The position numbers and the translations under genes were made by a program. A stretch of 64,000 nucleotides of DNA, taken from positions 29,256 to 93,255 of the forward strand of contig JAAVTG010000369.1 in the NCBI GenBank assembly GCA_011947345.1, given 5' to 3'. The notes beneath the pieces are model-generated. The model searched no databases, was not told where the DNA came from, and saw only the letters and a program-made list of their open reading frames with translations. Numbering within the stretch: the first letter of the stretch is position 1; each line of letters begins with the position of its first letter. Shown one piece after another: positions 33,393 to 44,908 of the stretch. The stretch comes from Phytophthora quininea. Taxonomy: Eukaryota; Oomycota; Peronosporomycetes; Peronosporales; Peronosporaceae.

Positions 33393-33922
33393 TCAGCCTA
33401 GCATCTCTGCGAGATCGTTGCCGACGATTCCTTCGAGACTGATGGCATCTTTCATCTGCGCCACATGGACATCGCCGCAGATCCTCTTGGAGACCTTGTC
33501 GAGTTGGTTCAGGGCCCACTCATCTCTTGGGCTCAATCCAGAGTCCCACAGGTACGCAATCTTCTCTTCCGTGGTCTTCAGCGTCTCGGGGCTCTCTCCA
33601 CCATTTTGTCTCGATAGTCGATCAGCAGTTGACGCCGTATCGCGTCTTGATGGAGGGCGTGGTGGGTCAAGAGGTACCTCAGCTCCTCATCGTGTTTCTC
33701 CAGCTGGAGGTCATGGTCGATGCGATCCTCCAGCAGCAGTTCGAGGGATTCGTGCTGCTCCGACACCTTCTCTCGAAGGCTGATGACCTCAGTCTGGAGG
33801 TCCTTCACTAGCTTCTTCAGCTCCTGCACATCCGTAGACTCCTCCGTCGCCGGTGCTTGGACTTTGTCTTCTGCTCTCTGGACTGGCTTGTACATTTTCT
33901 TCTGGCGGCTTTGTCTTGGCAT
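33393..33922 (-). CDS. Coiled-coil protein, paralogue of 20700-21537
   Basis: ATG at 33920-33922 on the minus strand, start context MPRQSRQKK. About 176 residues if one base is added at the G run 33588-33591; the length then becomes a multiple of three and the two frames join smoothly. Basic N-terminus, then a heptad-patterned coiled coil (KKLVKDLQTEVISLREKVSEQHE..., 33820-33680), LLIDYRDKMVERAP, and a C-terminal block DEWALNQLDKVSKRICGDVHVAQMK. The last two blocks recur in the plus-strand gene at 20700-21537. Function unknown. 33923-34223 is a short divergent intergenic region with no feature I can name. Confidence 0.65.
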
Positions 33923-34223
33923 CGCAAAATGCAAACTGCTCCCTCAGTCCCTCAGCCTTAACGGAGGAAGGTCACTCACGGGCGCCATGTGAGTGCTGGT
34001 GTCGAACTCATCAAAACACAAAATGACCATTGACGAGGAATGACCACAGAGGCAAGTTGAAGCAACTGTAGCCATCTCTAACATCGTGTGTTAATACACC
34101 ACTTTTATTTAAATCTACTACATGTTGATCTGAATTGGGTTGAAATTACCAGTCTGAAACGTGCCAGACTCGCGCCCTCCTTCCAACAGACTCCAACCTC
34201 CATACATACGTCAGCAGAGGGCC

Positions 34224-37200
34224 ATGAAGACGGACAAGAGCTCACCCAGCACCGCCCGGCAGTCGCGCCGCAAGAAGAAGCCCTCGGAAGACGCTTCTTT
34301 CGACGAGGTGGACGCCCAGATCGCCATCCCCATGGCCACGCGCCTCAAGATGCAGATGAACCGCAAGATGAACGTCCCCACGAGTCCCCAAGACACGCGT
34401 CTGCTGCGCTCGGGCATCGACCAGTACCGCAGTCTGCAGCATCTTAACTCTTCTAAATCTAGGGGGATGCGGCCAGATCTAGAGGCGCAGAGGAGCGAGC
34501 CCTCGCGCTCATGGAGAGGAAGCAGTTCTCGGCTGCCATTCCTTATTTTACAGAGGCTCTAAACGCCTCCAATGCAGATACTGCCAATAGCTCCAGTGTG
34601 GTCAAATTATACCACCAGAGAGGCCTCTGCTACTTGGAACGCACAAGTACAAACCAGCGATCGAAGACCTGTCCAAAGTGATCCAATTGACCCCCAAAGT
34701 GCAGAACTGTATGCCAAAAGAGGCAAAGCGTATGCTGCGATGGGGAGCACCACGCAGCCATGCTGGACTACAATGAAGCGATTAATCTAGCGGCGACACA
34801 GGGACTGCTAAGAGACTGCGGACCGATTGACATGAGTGAAGGAGGCTATGCAGGGAATATGCAGCTCAGAGGGCTCTATTTGGCAAGAGCCAAGGTCTAC
34901 AAGGCCATGAATAACGTCACGCATGCGCTGGAGGATCTGGGCAACGCAGAGAACGCTGCCGGAGGGCATCGAGACCCAGATCTGTTCTACCAGCGAGCAC
35001 AATTGTATCTGCAGTGCCATCAAGACCAGTTGGCATTGCAGGATCTCGACAGGTTCTTAGAGTTACAGGAAGAAGCGGAGGAGAGTCGGCATTTCGACGC
35101 TTCAGGTGGAGTTGGCGGTCTAGCGGGTTTTGTATCACCCTCGGACTCGGATGAATCCAGAAATCGGTTGTTAGATGCGCTGTTGGAACGTGCTAAAGTG
35201 CTGCAGCGGATAGCAATGGAAGAAGATCAACGCGATCGGAAAGACGCAGAATTAGTGGCAGTAGAACAGGGACTTTCGGCCCAGAACAAGAAGGTACGGA
35301 GGACTGGGAAGGGAGGCCAAAAACTGACGCATTTGCCGCCGTCAAACCCGCCCAACCCTGAGCCATATCGTGGTCTTGAGGCTCGACGGTTAGAGAAACG
35401 AGCATTACAGGACTATTCGAGGGCATTGGAATTGGATTCGAAAAACGTGGACGCTCTTCGATTACGTGGAGAAGCTGCGACGCATCTGGAGCGATACGAA
35501 GACGCTCTCGCTGACTTTGCGCGGGCAATTGAGTTAGATTATGATGATTTTCAAGTACCTATGTCGCGTGCTAAACTGTACGAGCAGCGAGGTGACATTC
35601 ACACAGCACTGGAAGAAGTCACAGGCGTCTTGCGAGTCAACGGCTTCTTTATCAACGGATTATTTATGCGAGCACGGCTGTACGAAATGCTGGGCATCGT
35701 CGAGAGTGCGCAAAAGGACTACACGTCAGTGATTGAAGCGCATTTCGATAGTAGCGGTGACAATACAGTCCCTGCTGGTAAAATCACAATGGAGCTTGCG
35801 TCTGGGGGACACTTACTACAGGTAACCATGGAAGGAAAACAGGAAGACACGGAAAAAGTGGCGGGACGACACAAGGTGGTAAAATCACAAGCGAGGTGGC
35901 GATGAACGCATTGCTGAAGCGAGCACGCTTGTCCTTGTCTATTGAGCAATTTGATGCTGCTGCTGCGGACTACTCTCGCATCTTGGATTCGTTTTCCAAT
36001 AACATGGAGGCTCAGTTGGAGCTTCAGGAAACGTACGAGAAGAAAGCTGCCTTTGAAGAAAGGAAACAACGCGAAGCTGTGGCTTGGCTGGAGCGAAATG
36101 CCGACGCAGCTGACGGTGCCGGGGTGTTGACTGCTAATGCCAACAGCAATCCGACGTCTGGAAAGGGCAAAAAGAAGAAAAGGAAGAAAAGGAAAAAATC
36201 CAACAGCACTGCGACCTCGACCGGGAACCCTCCCGCTGGGTATGTGCTGTTGGAGGATGAGGAGGAGCTCCTTCTTCAGCAGCAGCAACAGGAAGAGGAG
36301 CAGAAGTATCAGGAACAAGCAGACCAGGAGGAGGAACAACAGCAAAGTGTAACAGCACAGGAGATACCTGTAGCTGCCAGTGCCAAAGACAATCAGGACG
36401 TCACAGCTGTCGAAGCAGCGCTGACGGATGAGTCATCGAATGAGATTGACAACTCTGACGAAACTAAAGACACTACCAGACCGTCTCCGGCGACAGAACA
36501 GTTAGAACTCGTTGTGGCTACATTGTCTGAGTCGGAAGAAGAGAATGATGAAGGTAAGGAGGCTCCTGCAATTACTGAGGAACTGACTGAAATTGCTCAG
36601 TCAAACAAAGACGTTAACACCTCCAAAAAGCCCATGCCGAGCTCTCCGGTCATTGTAACGAGCGTTATGACTCGAGACGAGGCGTGGGAAAGTATGTGGG
36701 ATGAAGAAGCGGACGAGCCACTCGACGAGACGGATAGCACGCAACTACTGCAGTCTTCTTGTAGTGACTCTGGTCGCAGTGACGATAAGGTGGAAGTCAA
36801 AGCTACGACAGTGAACGATCTCCAGCTTGATGTAGTTGAGAAGGACTCGGAAACTGCGGAGGAAACCCAAACGTCTAGAGCTCCCACTTCAACTGGATTT
36901 GGTGAAGATGAAGCAAACGATGAAGCGTCAGGAAGTAGCGATGACGGGAAAGATGCTCCTGGGAAAGCGAAGACAGTCCTAGTGGACGACCGATATCTAA
37001 GAAAGCGAAAGAAGCAGCTGCTCAATGTCCGCGAGGAGCTGCAACATGCATGTGATGAACGAGACAAGGAAGCGATTGAAGAAGCTCTGGCTCGAGCGGA
37101 GAGGAAGCAGATGAATGATGCCTTGCAAGAGGAAATCGAGCAGGCTCGACGGGTCTTAGCAGACCTTGCTGCAGACGCTCGAATACGAGAGAGCGCGGCT

Positions 37201-39347
37201 CCTTCTACCTCCGCTGCAAGCGAACCAGGACGGAAACACCTGCACACAGTACACTCTCCGTCTACTACGACGTCCTCCACTAAGCCGCCCTCTCTCGTGA
37301 TACGACCGATCGCCTACGGTCAGGCCTTGCAAGCCGCCGAGCAGCAGCAGCAGCAGCTTCGAGCACACCAGAAACTGTTGGAGGAGAAGGACGTGGAGAT
37401 TGCGAAACTTCAGAGACTTTTAGCTCAACAACAAGAGCCTTCAGCATCACAAGACGAACGGCATCAGTTGGAGATCCGAGCGCAAGCTAAAGCAGCAGCG
37501 TTGGCTCGACGTGTGGCACGTCTGCGAACGCAATTTCCTGTTCAGGGCACAGCAGCAAAGCAGACGGAAGCGCTAGTCGAGTGGATGGGACCCAGCGAAG
37601 CCGCCGACCGCGTCCGCCAGCAAGTTCTTTCGTTTGTGCAGCGTGTGATCTCGGCCCATTTCCCGCTCGCAGCTGCCCCACTCTTCTTCGCTACGGGGTC
37701 GTACCCGATGAAGACGTATCTCCCGACCTCTGACCTTGACATTTGTCTGTTGGTGCCGCAAGAGTTGGAAGCCTCGTGGTATTACATTGTCATGCAGGCT
37801 TTGTGTATTGCAGGCGGAAGTGGAGGAGCTGGTACGGTACTAGATCTTGGGAATCCTAGTGTTGCTACCGGCGGAGAGAGCAGTGGCAGTAGCTCCCCTT
37901 CTACATCTGCTAACTCTGCTAGCGTGAGTGGGCCGATGCTACTGACCAACACAGTGCGCAATGTGAGCTTCATCAACGCTGATGTGCGTGTAATCAAGTG
38001 CACAGTGGACAACATCTCGGTGGACTTCACAGCCAACCGAGTGGGGGCTTTGGGCGCTGTCCGCCTGCTCGATGCCATGGCGGTGCGTGTGGGACGACAG
38101 CACCTGTTCAAGAAGAGCCTCATCCTCATTAAGTCCTGGTGCACACACGAGTCCAGTCCTTTCATCCAGGCTGCTTCTGCAGAGGTTGGGGGCTTGGCTC
38201 CTTCCGTGTCTGGGTCCATCCCGTCGAGCGTCATGGGGGCCAGTCACGGCGCCTTCTCCACGTACGCAGTCAACACGATCGTGATGGCTCTGTTCAATCA
38301 CCACGGGGACTCGTTGACTCATCCTTTGCAGGCGTTGTACCTCTTCTTGGATCGACTGGCCGAGTTCGCTTGGCACGAGGCTGCGCTGACACTTCATGGC
38401 ACGATGCCACTCAGTCGTCTGGCCACTCCGAATGGGATCACTCCTGGGAAGTCGAAGCACAAACCCGCCAAGTTGGATGCTGGCGATGTAGAGGCGATTC
38501 GCGACACCTTGGCAGACCAGTTCGGCGCATTTGATGCTGGCTTGAAGAGCTCTTCTGGCGGCATGTTCCCCATCCGGGCGTGTAACATTGTGGACCCCCT
38601 GGACGACAAGAACAATCTGGCTCGCAGTGTCTCCGCTGAGAGCTTTCCTGTGCTGAAGCGAGCCTTTCGACTGGCAAGAGACCAACTGGCTGCGATGATC
38701 GCTCCTCGTTCATCTCAATCCGATGAGGATGTTGAACTGCTTAGCGAAGAAACAGGAAAGATGTAGGAGTAGCGTTCTTTGCTCGATGTTGGCAGCTGTT
38801 TGGTCGGGGCGATGGCTGGAGACCGGATCTACTCATTCATCCACGACAGATCTGGCACAAGGCGGCGTCAGCATCAAAGACGAAGGCCTCGCCTCGACCA
38901 CGAGCGTCTCCATCCAGCGACGAACACGAAGATCGAAGGTGGGAATCATTGCTGCCGTCGTTGGACCCGGTGGCAGCGAGTGCGCTTATTCTCCAGCACC
39001 AGCAACTGCAACAACAGGCTGCAGCTGCGGCCGCGTATCACGGAGCGATCATCGCCTACCAGCAGCCGTACTATATTCTTCCACAACAGCAGCAGCAGCG
39101 TACGATGCCTGTCAGTGGGGGCTCAAGTGGAACAACTGGAGCAGTTGCCATGGCGAATGGAACTGCAGCAGCAGGAGCTGCACCTGTCGTGGATCAACCG
39201 TACTACCAGCAGCCAACAATGCGTCGTCCGTACGGTAGTCCAGGAGGCAGTCAACGCAGCAAGTCGCCACCACCGTCACGACATGTCAATGGGAAGACCT
39301 CAACACCTTTGGGACGTCGCCAATACGACTCGCCTCCATCCAAGTAA
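34224..39347 (+). CDS. TPR protein fused to non-canonical nucleotidyltransferase (TRF4/Cid1-like)
   Basis: Start ATG 34224 (MKTDKSSPSTARQ). Frames change at G5 34462-34466, AA 34645-34646, C5 34691-34695, G4 34742-34745 and AAA 38757-38759; adding one base at each, and removing intron 35822-35895 (GTAACC...GCGAG, 74 nt), gives exactly 1685 codons ending TAA at 39347. Layout: basic N-terminus; TPR-like helices (34500-36000; e.g. ALQDLDRFLEL, YEDALADFARAIELD); long acidic, Gln-rich and coiled-coil stretch (36000-37450); nucleotidyltransferase with GSYPMKTYLPTSDLDI (37695-37742), third Asp in ISVDFTANR (about 38020); LIKSWCTHE; PAP-associated block NIVDPLDDKNNLARSV (about 38590); Gln/Tyr/Ser-rich tail. 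Family activity: 3' adenylation or uridylation of RNA. Extension past the TAG at 38764 is an inference from frame and composition. Confidence 0.8.
35822..35895 (+). other. Intron in the TPR-nucleotidyltransferase gene
   Basis: GT at 35822-35823 and AG at 35894-35895. Splicing joins CAG to GTG in phase 0 and links two long TPR-type frames (LLQ|VAMNALLKRARL), bypassing the TGA that ends the upstream frame. Confidence 0.75.
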
Positions 39348-39396
39348 GATCATAGAGACAACGCAGGTGCAGGTTGACCTTCCTATTTATTCCAAC

Positions 39397-41450
39397 TTAG
39401 AGCCTGGCTTTCTTCCGATCCCCAGCCTTGGCTTTGTGTTGTTTGTTGTGCCGCTTCTTCATCTTGATGGCGTCGCGTCGCTTGCGTTTGTAGTCGAGCG
39501 TGAGCTTCTTCCGGCGCTCGGGCCAGTCTTTGACCTCTTGATCACCAACAAACGTCCTCCCAAAGGCCAAAAGTCCTCCAAGCTCTTTCTAGTTCGCTTT
39601 TTGGTCGTCTCGGCCTTGTCCTGATCCTCGTCAAGTTCAACATCATCGCCATTCTCGCTGTCAGTGGCCATAGCGTCGTCTTCGTGGTCATCGTTTCCTG
39701 GATGGAAGCCTTGCGTAAAGGTCCAACCACTTGCTGAGGTGTCTTCCTGTTGATCTTGTTCGTCTTCAAGTAATTGCTCGCCCATAGCAGCGAGAGGTTT
39801 GTCCTCCCCAACTGGGAAGGAAAAGAGCGAGCTGAGCTTGAAAGCCCCAGAGTCGCCACTCTCCTCAGTAGTAGGAGCGTTGACTTTGAACACTCCGTCA
39901 AGAGCAGCTTCACCTTCTTCTCCATCCTCAGAGTTTGTACGAACCCGCGAGAACATACTGTTTAGGTTGCCAGACGTAGCAAAGAATCGGTCGCCTCCTG
40001 TCGGGATCTCTTTGTCCTCTTTCTTAAGCGCTACCATATCGTCGCTTTTGTGAGCTCCTGATGAAGTAGTGGTGATAGGGATCTCAAACTCTCGGCACGA
40101 GTGGGTATCGCGCGGGTCGTAGCGTTTTAGGTTGCCCATCCAGGCAGACTCCTTCAGAGGGTCCTTAGGAGCTCGTTGCTCCTGCATTCGTCGCTGCAAA
40201 CGCGTCACATCCACGTCGGGGAACAGTTTGGACACGATACGCAGAGCAGCTTCTTCCTCCTGCTGCATGTCTTTTGCTTGTCTGGCAGCCTCCTCGGGGT
40301 TTTCTTCGTCTAAGAAGTTCTGCAGCTCTACGCCAGCGCTTTCGTCGTGCTCGTCGACCTCTCCGTCGTCGTCTACGTCGTTACCGCCATACTCATTGAC
40401 CTCCTGTTCTAAGAATCTAGCGTCCAGTCGAAAGCGAGAGTCGCCTCCGAAGCGCTTCTGCATCTCAAACAACTTCTTACCACTCTCCCCAGTAAACTCT
40501 GGGCGAAGTGCGAACGCTGCTTGCGCTTCAGCATCAACAGCTTCCTCGTCTCCTGCACCAAACTCAAACGTCTTCTTCTCTCTAGACTCGTCTCCATCCT
40601 CGTCCTCGTCATCACTCGAGTCCATCCAGTTGGAAACGACCTTCGATTCCTCCTCCTCCTGCTCTTCAGGCTCTTGCTCATTGCCACTATCATCAAAAGT
40701 GATCTTCTTATTGCCTACGCTCTCTCCAATCGCAGGAATCACCACCTGCTCCGTCTTCTTCCTCTGCTGTTTGGCTTCCAATGCCGCAAGACGTCGCGCA
40801 TTGGCTTCCTCCGGAGTCAGCTCCTTCTTCTCTCCCTCTTTTTCTTCTTCTTCTTGAGCTTCTTCCTCCATCTGCCTTACAAAAGCCTCTACATCGTCTT
40901 CGTCCAGTGCATCTTCCTGCTCACTCTGTTCCTCCTCCGAGCTCTCTGTGTCTGTTTGTTCCTGTAACATTGAAACTTGTTCCTCAATCTCTTCAAAGTT
41001 CGTCTTCTTCTTGCCTTTAAACTTGACTGACAGCTTCAAAGGCTCAGCGTTTGCTCTTTGCACCTCTCTGCTGCTTGAAACCTGCTCCTCGCGTTTCAGT
41101 TGCTGCTGCTTCAGCTGTTCCCACTCCTGCGCCAGTTTCAGTCGGAAATGAGGCTTAGCAGCCTCCACCTTCAGCACGGAGCCTCTCCATTTGGTTTTAT
41201 TGTAAGTTTTCTGCAGTTTTTCACTCTGCGCGGCGGCGTCTGCGCCCTGCAGCGTCAAGTAAGCGAAGCCTCGGGGCTGGCCGGGAGTGCCGACGGTCTT
41301 GGGCTTGGGCAGCTCCACCTGCTGCAGCTCACAGCTCGCTGCACTACTCACGAAGCGGCCGAAACGCTCACGCAGCTCCTGCACCTTCACGTCGGACGGC
41401 AGGCCGCCTACATACACACGCACGGAGGTCGGAAGCGACGCGTCCGACAT
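39397..41450 (-). CDS. NOL8-like nucleolar RRM protein
   Basis: ATG at 41448-41450 (MSDASLPTSVRVYVGG). Residues about 9-90 form one RRM: RNP2 VRVYVGGLP and RNP1-like RGFAYLTL. A segment after it, TKWRGSVLKVEAAKPHFRLKLAQEWE, is characteristic of NOL8-type proteins. The middle is strongly acidic (Glu/Asp tracts, several SDDE motifs), followed by LRIVSKLFPDVDVTRLQRRM and DPLKESAWMGNLKRYDP. A frame shift at the A4 run 39569-39572 would add the basic C-terminus (RRKKLTLDYKRKRRDAIK) with stop at 39397-39399; with one base restored the length is 685 codons. Without it a stop occurs at 39459. NOL8 homologues act in ribosome biogenesis. Convergent with the preceding gene, 49 bp apart. Confidence 0.8.
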
Positions 41451-41625
41451 GGCTAGCAGTGGACTATTCGATTGGCTCGAACAGACGCAAAATAACAGCA
41501 CTAATTTCAAATAAACACAACTTATCTTTAAAATAATAAACTCTAATTGCAGATAGAGGAGAGTAAACAGAATTGATTACACTAAGCACAGCAATTAGTG
41601 TTAGTGGATATTTAGTGTTAGTTTT

Positions 41626-41650
41626 GTATTAGTGTTAATAACACTAATTC
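41626..41650. repeat. Subterminal palindromic repeat, left
   Basis: A 25-bp block starting GTATTAGTGTTAATAACACT is identical and in the same orientation at 43667-43691 near the right end. Its core TTAGTGTTA.TAACACTAA is palindromic. Probable transposase-binding sites. Confidence 0.75.
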
Positions 41651-41778
41651 GTGTGTTCTACGGTAGCCAGAAAAACTCACACTAATTCAGGTATTATTGG
41701 AGCACAGTTTGCTTTCTATCCCATTCTCATTCTGACCTGACACAGACACCAGTTCACAGCAAGCCACAAAGCACGACA

Positions 41779-43601
41779 ATGTCCTTGCACGATTCGTGTA
41801 CCGCTTCAACGACAACACCTTCTCCTAGAAAACCCTATCTCATCGAGGCTGCAATGGAAAGAGCACGAGTACTTGCAGCTAATAGGCAAGAAATGCGAGG
41901 TGCACAAGTTCATTCTGACGAAATCTCAACGGACTCTCCACAGCTTCCGTCCATTGAAAGCTCGTCAATGGCAGACTCGGCGTCACTCGACACCAAGAAA
42001 CGGAAGCGCAAACTGCAACATGTCTCCACAAAGCAAGACAAGCTCGCTGTTCTCAAATGGATGATTGCCGCCGACAAAGTCGACTCAAAGTATCTGTTCA
42101 AGCGCACAATCGCTGCTTTTCCCGAATGCTTTCGAGCAGATTCTGACTCGGCTAACTACGTGAAGGCATCGCGGTGGTGGAAAGATAGGCAGAAGTTTAT
42201 TGACGCCTTTTCTCGTCCTGAAAATCGGATGTCCGTCCAGGCCCTTCAGCCTGGCACTCGCAAGGATGTTATGCTCAAAGCCTTGCCTGGCCGCGGTCGC
42301 AAGCGCGATCCATGGACCGATTGGCTTCATCTGTTACTACAGGAGGAATTTCACCGGCTTCGCAAGGCTGGGTTGAAGCTCACACCCACAGTGCTTGTCT
42401 CCGTTGCTAAGTATCTACTTGCTGACTCTAACCATGAAACTTACTGTAAGACTTTCGTTCCTCCTGGCAAGGAAATTCCATTTTATGAGCAGTTAAATGT
42501 GAGATGGATTCAAACGTTTCAGGAGCGCTTTAATATTGTACAACGAAAGCAATGCGGTAAAAAGCAGCTAAGTCCGCAAAAGGAATTGCAGATTGAACGC
42601 GAGGTAGCGTTTCACATGGGTATTTTGAAGCGCGGTTTTGACAGTGGAGAATTTACCGACACTCATATGGCTAACATGGATGAAACGCATTTCATTATTG
42701 ATATGGATAATGGCAGAACACTAAACACTAAAGGAACGGAACACATCCAATATGCTGACGTTGTATCAGGAACGACTGGTATGACAATGGTTGTACTAAT
42801 CGAAGGGGAAGTTCTGCCAAAATTGGGGTGCCAATGATGATTTTTGTTAATGCTGATGGCAATTACCCAATTCGCGGCGTTCCTGACAACATACCAGGTG
42901 TGTGTTGCTATCCATACGTGAACATGGAGATGTACACTACTAACGCAAAACTGTATAACAGGTGTGACGTACCGAACAGCGCCAAAAGGCTTTATGACGT
43001 CCTCTGTGTTTGCCAAATGGCTTGGAGAACGGCGAGTGAACAGAAGACGACGGGGTACTCGCAAAATGATTCTCTGGGCGGACAACTATAGTGGTCATGG
43101 CATAACAGAAGCTGCAAAGGCGCAGCTAGAAGAGCTCAACATTGATTTACGCTTCTTCCCAGCAAACGCAACGCACCTTGTGCAACCGGCGGACTCTTTC
43201 GTCATCTCAAAAATTAAGGATGCATGGACTAAACGCTGGAACGAAAAAAGGTGGAAATGATTCGAAACGAGCAATGGCAAAATAACGTGAGGAGGGATGG
43301 TTCTTGGTCCGGCGCGCTACAAAATCCAGGCAAGCGGTTTTATCTTCAGCTCGCGGCTGATTCTGTCCGAGATGTCAATGCACAAATAACAGCTAAGGAC
43401 AGCATCTCATATGCACAGAAAGCTATGATACGGTGCGGATTAGCGTGTAAGAACGGCAAATGGTCAGTATCACAGCTGAGCAATGAGCTCCAGTACATTA
43501 TTGAGAAACACTACCAGCACTTTATGGGAAAACCTGCCAACGAAGCCGAAGATGAAGACAGAGATAGCGTTTGTGGACAGACTCTAGAAGCTGTTGTGTA
43601 A
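41779..43601 (+). CDS. pogo/Tigger-type DDE transposase
   Basis: ATG at 41779. N-terminal 70 residues Ser/Thr-rich; KKRKRKLQHVSTKQDKLAVLKWM begins the DNA-binding part, followed by an RRW-type helical segment (to about 42330) and a CENP-B-like region (LTPTVLVSVAKYLL...NVRWIQTFQERFNI). Catalytic motifs: MDETHFIIDMD (about 42675), ILWADNYSGHG (about 43070) and THLVQPADSFVISKIKDAW (about 43170); all three Asp are present. The frame changes near 42815, 42960 and 43248; at 42815 (TT) and 43248 (A run) a single missing base would restore it. The C-terminal part ends at a TAA near 43601. Possibly intact in the organism. Confidence 0.8.
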
Positions 43602-43666
43602 CATTCATTACGCTAGCTAACACGAACACAACACTAATTGATGGTACCTTATATAGTGTTAGTGTC

Positions 43667-43691
43667 GTATTAGTGTTAATAACACTAATTC
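43667..43691. repeat. Subterminal palindromic repeat, right
   Basis: Second copy of the 25-bp block at 41626-41650, same orientation, near the right TIR. Confidence 0.75.
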
Positions 43692-43906
43692 ATGTGTACT
43701 TTGAAAATGGAGACTCTCGCTAATAGTGTTAGTAACACTAATTGCTGTGCTTAGTGTAGTATTGTTCCAGCGCCTGTGGCTGACGCTCCAAGAGGAAAGC
43801 GGTGGCAAACAAGAAGCTGCGGGTCGATGAGGCTGGCACTGCAGTGTCGACATCACCCAGTGGCCGCCACACTCTTACGCTTTACGGCAGCATGATGCTC
43901 CAACTG

Positions 43907-44110
43907 AAGCACTGAAAAAGATTGGGATTGTAACTATCTGTGACCTCCAGAAGCGTTTGCTGGAGAAGGAGAAGAAGACGGATAGGAGGACTGCCGGAAG
44001 AAGTCTGAGTGTTCAATGGGCAAATGGGCATACACGATGGAAAGGCCAAGTGCTATAATTTGAAGCCCGCATTTGACGCCATCCCGCAGTTCGTGTGGGG
44101 AGGTGAGAAG
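43907..44110 (+). pseudogene. Crinkler (CRN)-type C-terminal tail fragment
   Basis: Plus-strand readable segment: LKKIGIVTICDLQKRLLEKEK, then after frame changes NLKPAFDAIPQFVWGG. The DAIPQFVWG ending recurs at about 49986 and, altered, at about 48430, each time at the end of CRN-like sequence. No upstream CRN domain survives here; 43760-43900 shows no clear frame. 44110-44531 contains only short open stretches. Confidence 0.5.
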
Positions 44111-44531
44111 AACAGTTTGATGTCGATCAAGCTGAGCGGCTTGTTCTAAGTTTCCGCTGTTTTCTTTTGTCGAGCCTCTCTCTACGCAGTTAGAGTGTCT
44201 ACAACTATGGGAAGCCACGGACATATATTTTGTTGTTGTTGCAGACAACTTACACCTAACTTTTGGTTTTGGAACGGGTGTTTGAAATGATGGTCTGTAC
44301 GTTCCGAGACATCGTTCCTGGTGGCGGCTACGTGGTGAATTCCATTTCCAGACCCTCGCTCTTCGACGAGCACTCCGGTGCAGTCGATCCCGCTCACGCC
44401 TTCGGAGCTGATGACTCCACCTCCCCAGCTGCTCGACGATGCTGCCTTTGGGCGATGCTACAGGGGCTTAGCAGTGTGTGTGTGGGGGGTTCATGCAGCT
44501 AATGAAAGTCAAGTTGGAACGTCCGTTGCAG

Positions 44532-44853
44532 CAGCAACCCCAACTGAGCCAGTGTCTTCGCCAAGCTCTCTCTCCGTCTACAGGATGCGATTGCTTCCTT
44601 GGTATCTGGAACAGCCACAAGGGACCTGCATAATTCCTAGTCGGTCTAGTGTTTGGCTTCGGGTAGTAAAGCTGGTCGTTCGTCATGTTATCGTGACTCG
44701 GTACGTGAATGGGGCCGCTCTGCTTCAGCACCTCGGGACTGAAATCGCTGTCAAAGTAGCAGAAGGCGTCACCAGGCTTTGATGAGATCGACCGTTCGCA
44801 CGTGAACTGCTTGGAGACATCGCCGTCAAGTGACTTTACAGTGAAAGTGCATC
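44532..44853 (-). repeat. Inverted-repeat arm A (CRN C-terminal fragment, minus strand)
   Basis: About 322 bp almost identical, in reverse orientation, to 49336-49655. On the minus strand it encodes the same CRN-type stretch (SGPIHVPSHDN, PLWLFQIPRKQ). One dinucleotide difference in a GA run shifts the frame in this arm. A few point differences only, so the duplication is recent or homogenised. Confidence 0.85.
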
Positions 44854-44908
44854 ACGAAAATCGGACTTACACGGAACGTCGATTTCATACACGCAAAGCA
44901 CAGCGATA

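Larger units (their letters stand above)
41580..43756 (+). mobile_element. pogo-like transposon, copy 3, with perfect TIRs
   Basis: Left end CACTAAGCACAGCAATTAGT... from 41580 is matched inverted at 43756, at least 24 bp perfect, with TA outside both ends (41578-41579, 43757-43758). Length 2177 bp. The subterminal regions hold several TTAGTGTTA words, including a palindromic block repeated at both ends. It encodes one transposase. The best preserved DNA transposon in the window. Confidence 0.85.

Noticed and set aside
36600..37280. 227-codon minus-strand Ser-rich frame
   Set aside because: Antisense of the acidic linker of the TPR-nucleotidyltransferase gene.
40132..40967. Ser- and Leu-rich plus-strand frames
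   Set aside because: Antisense shadow of the Glu/Asp-rich centre of the NOL8-like gene.
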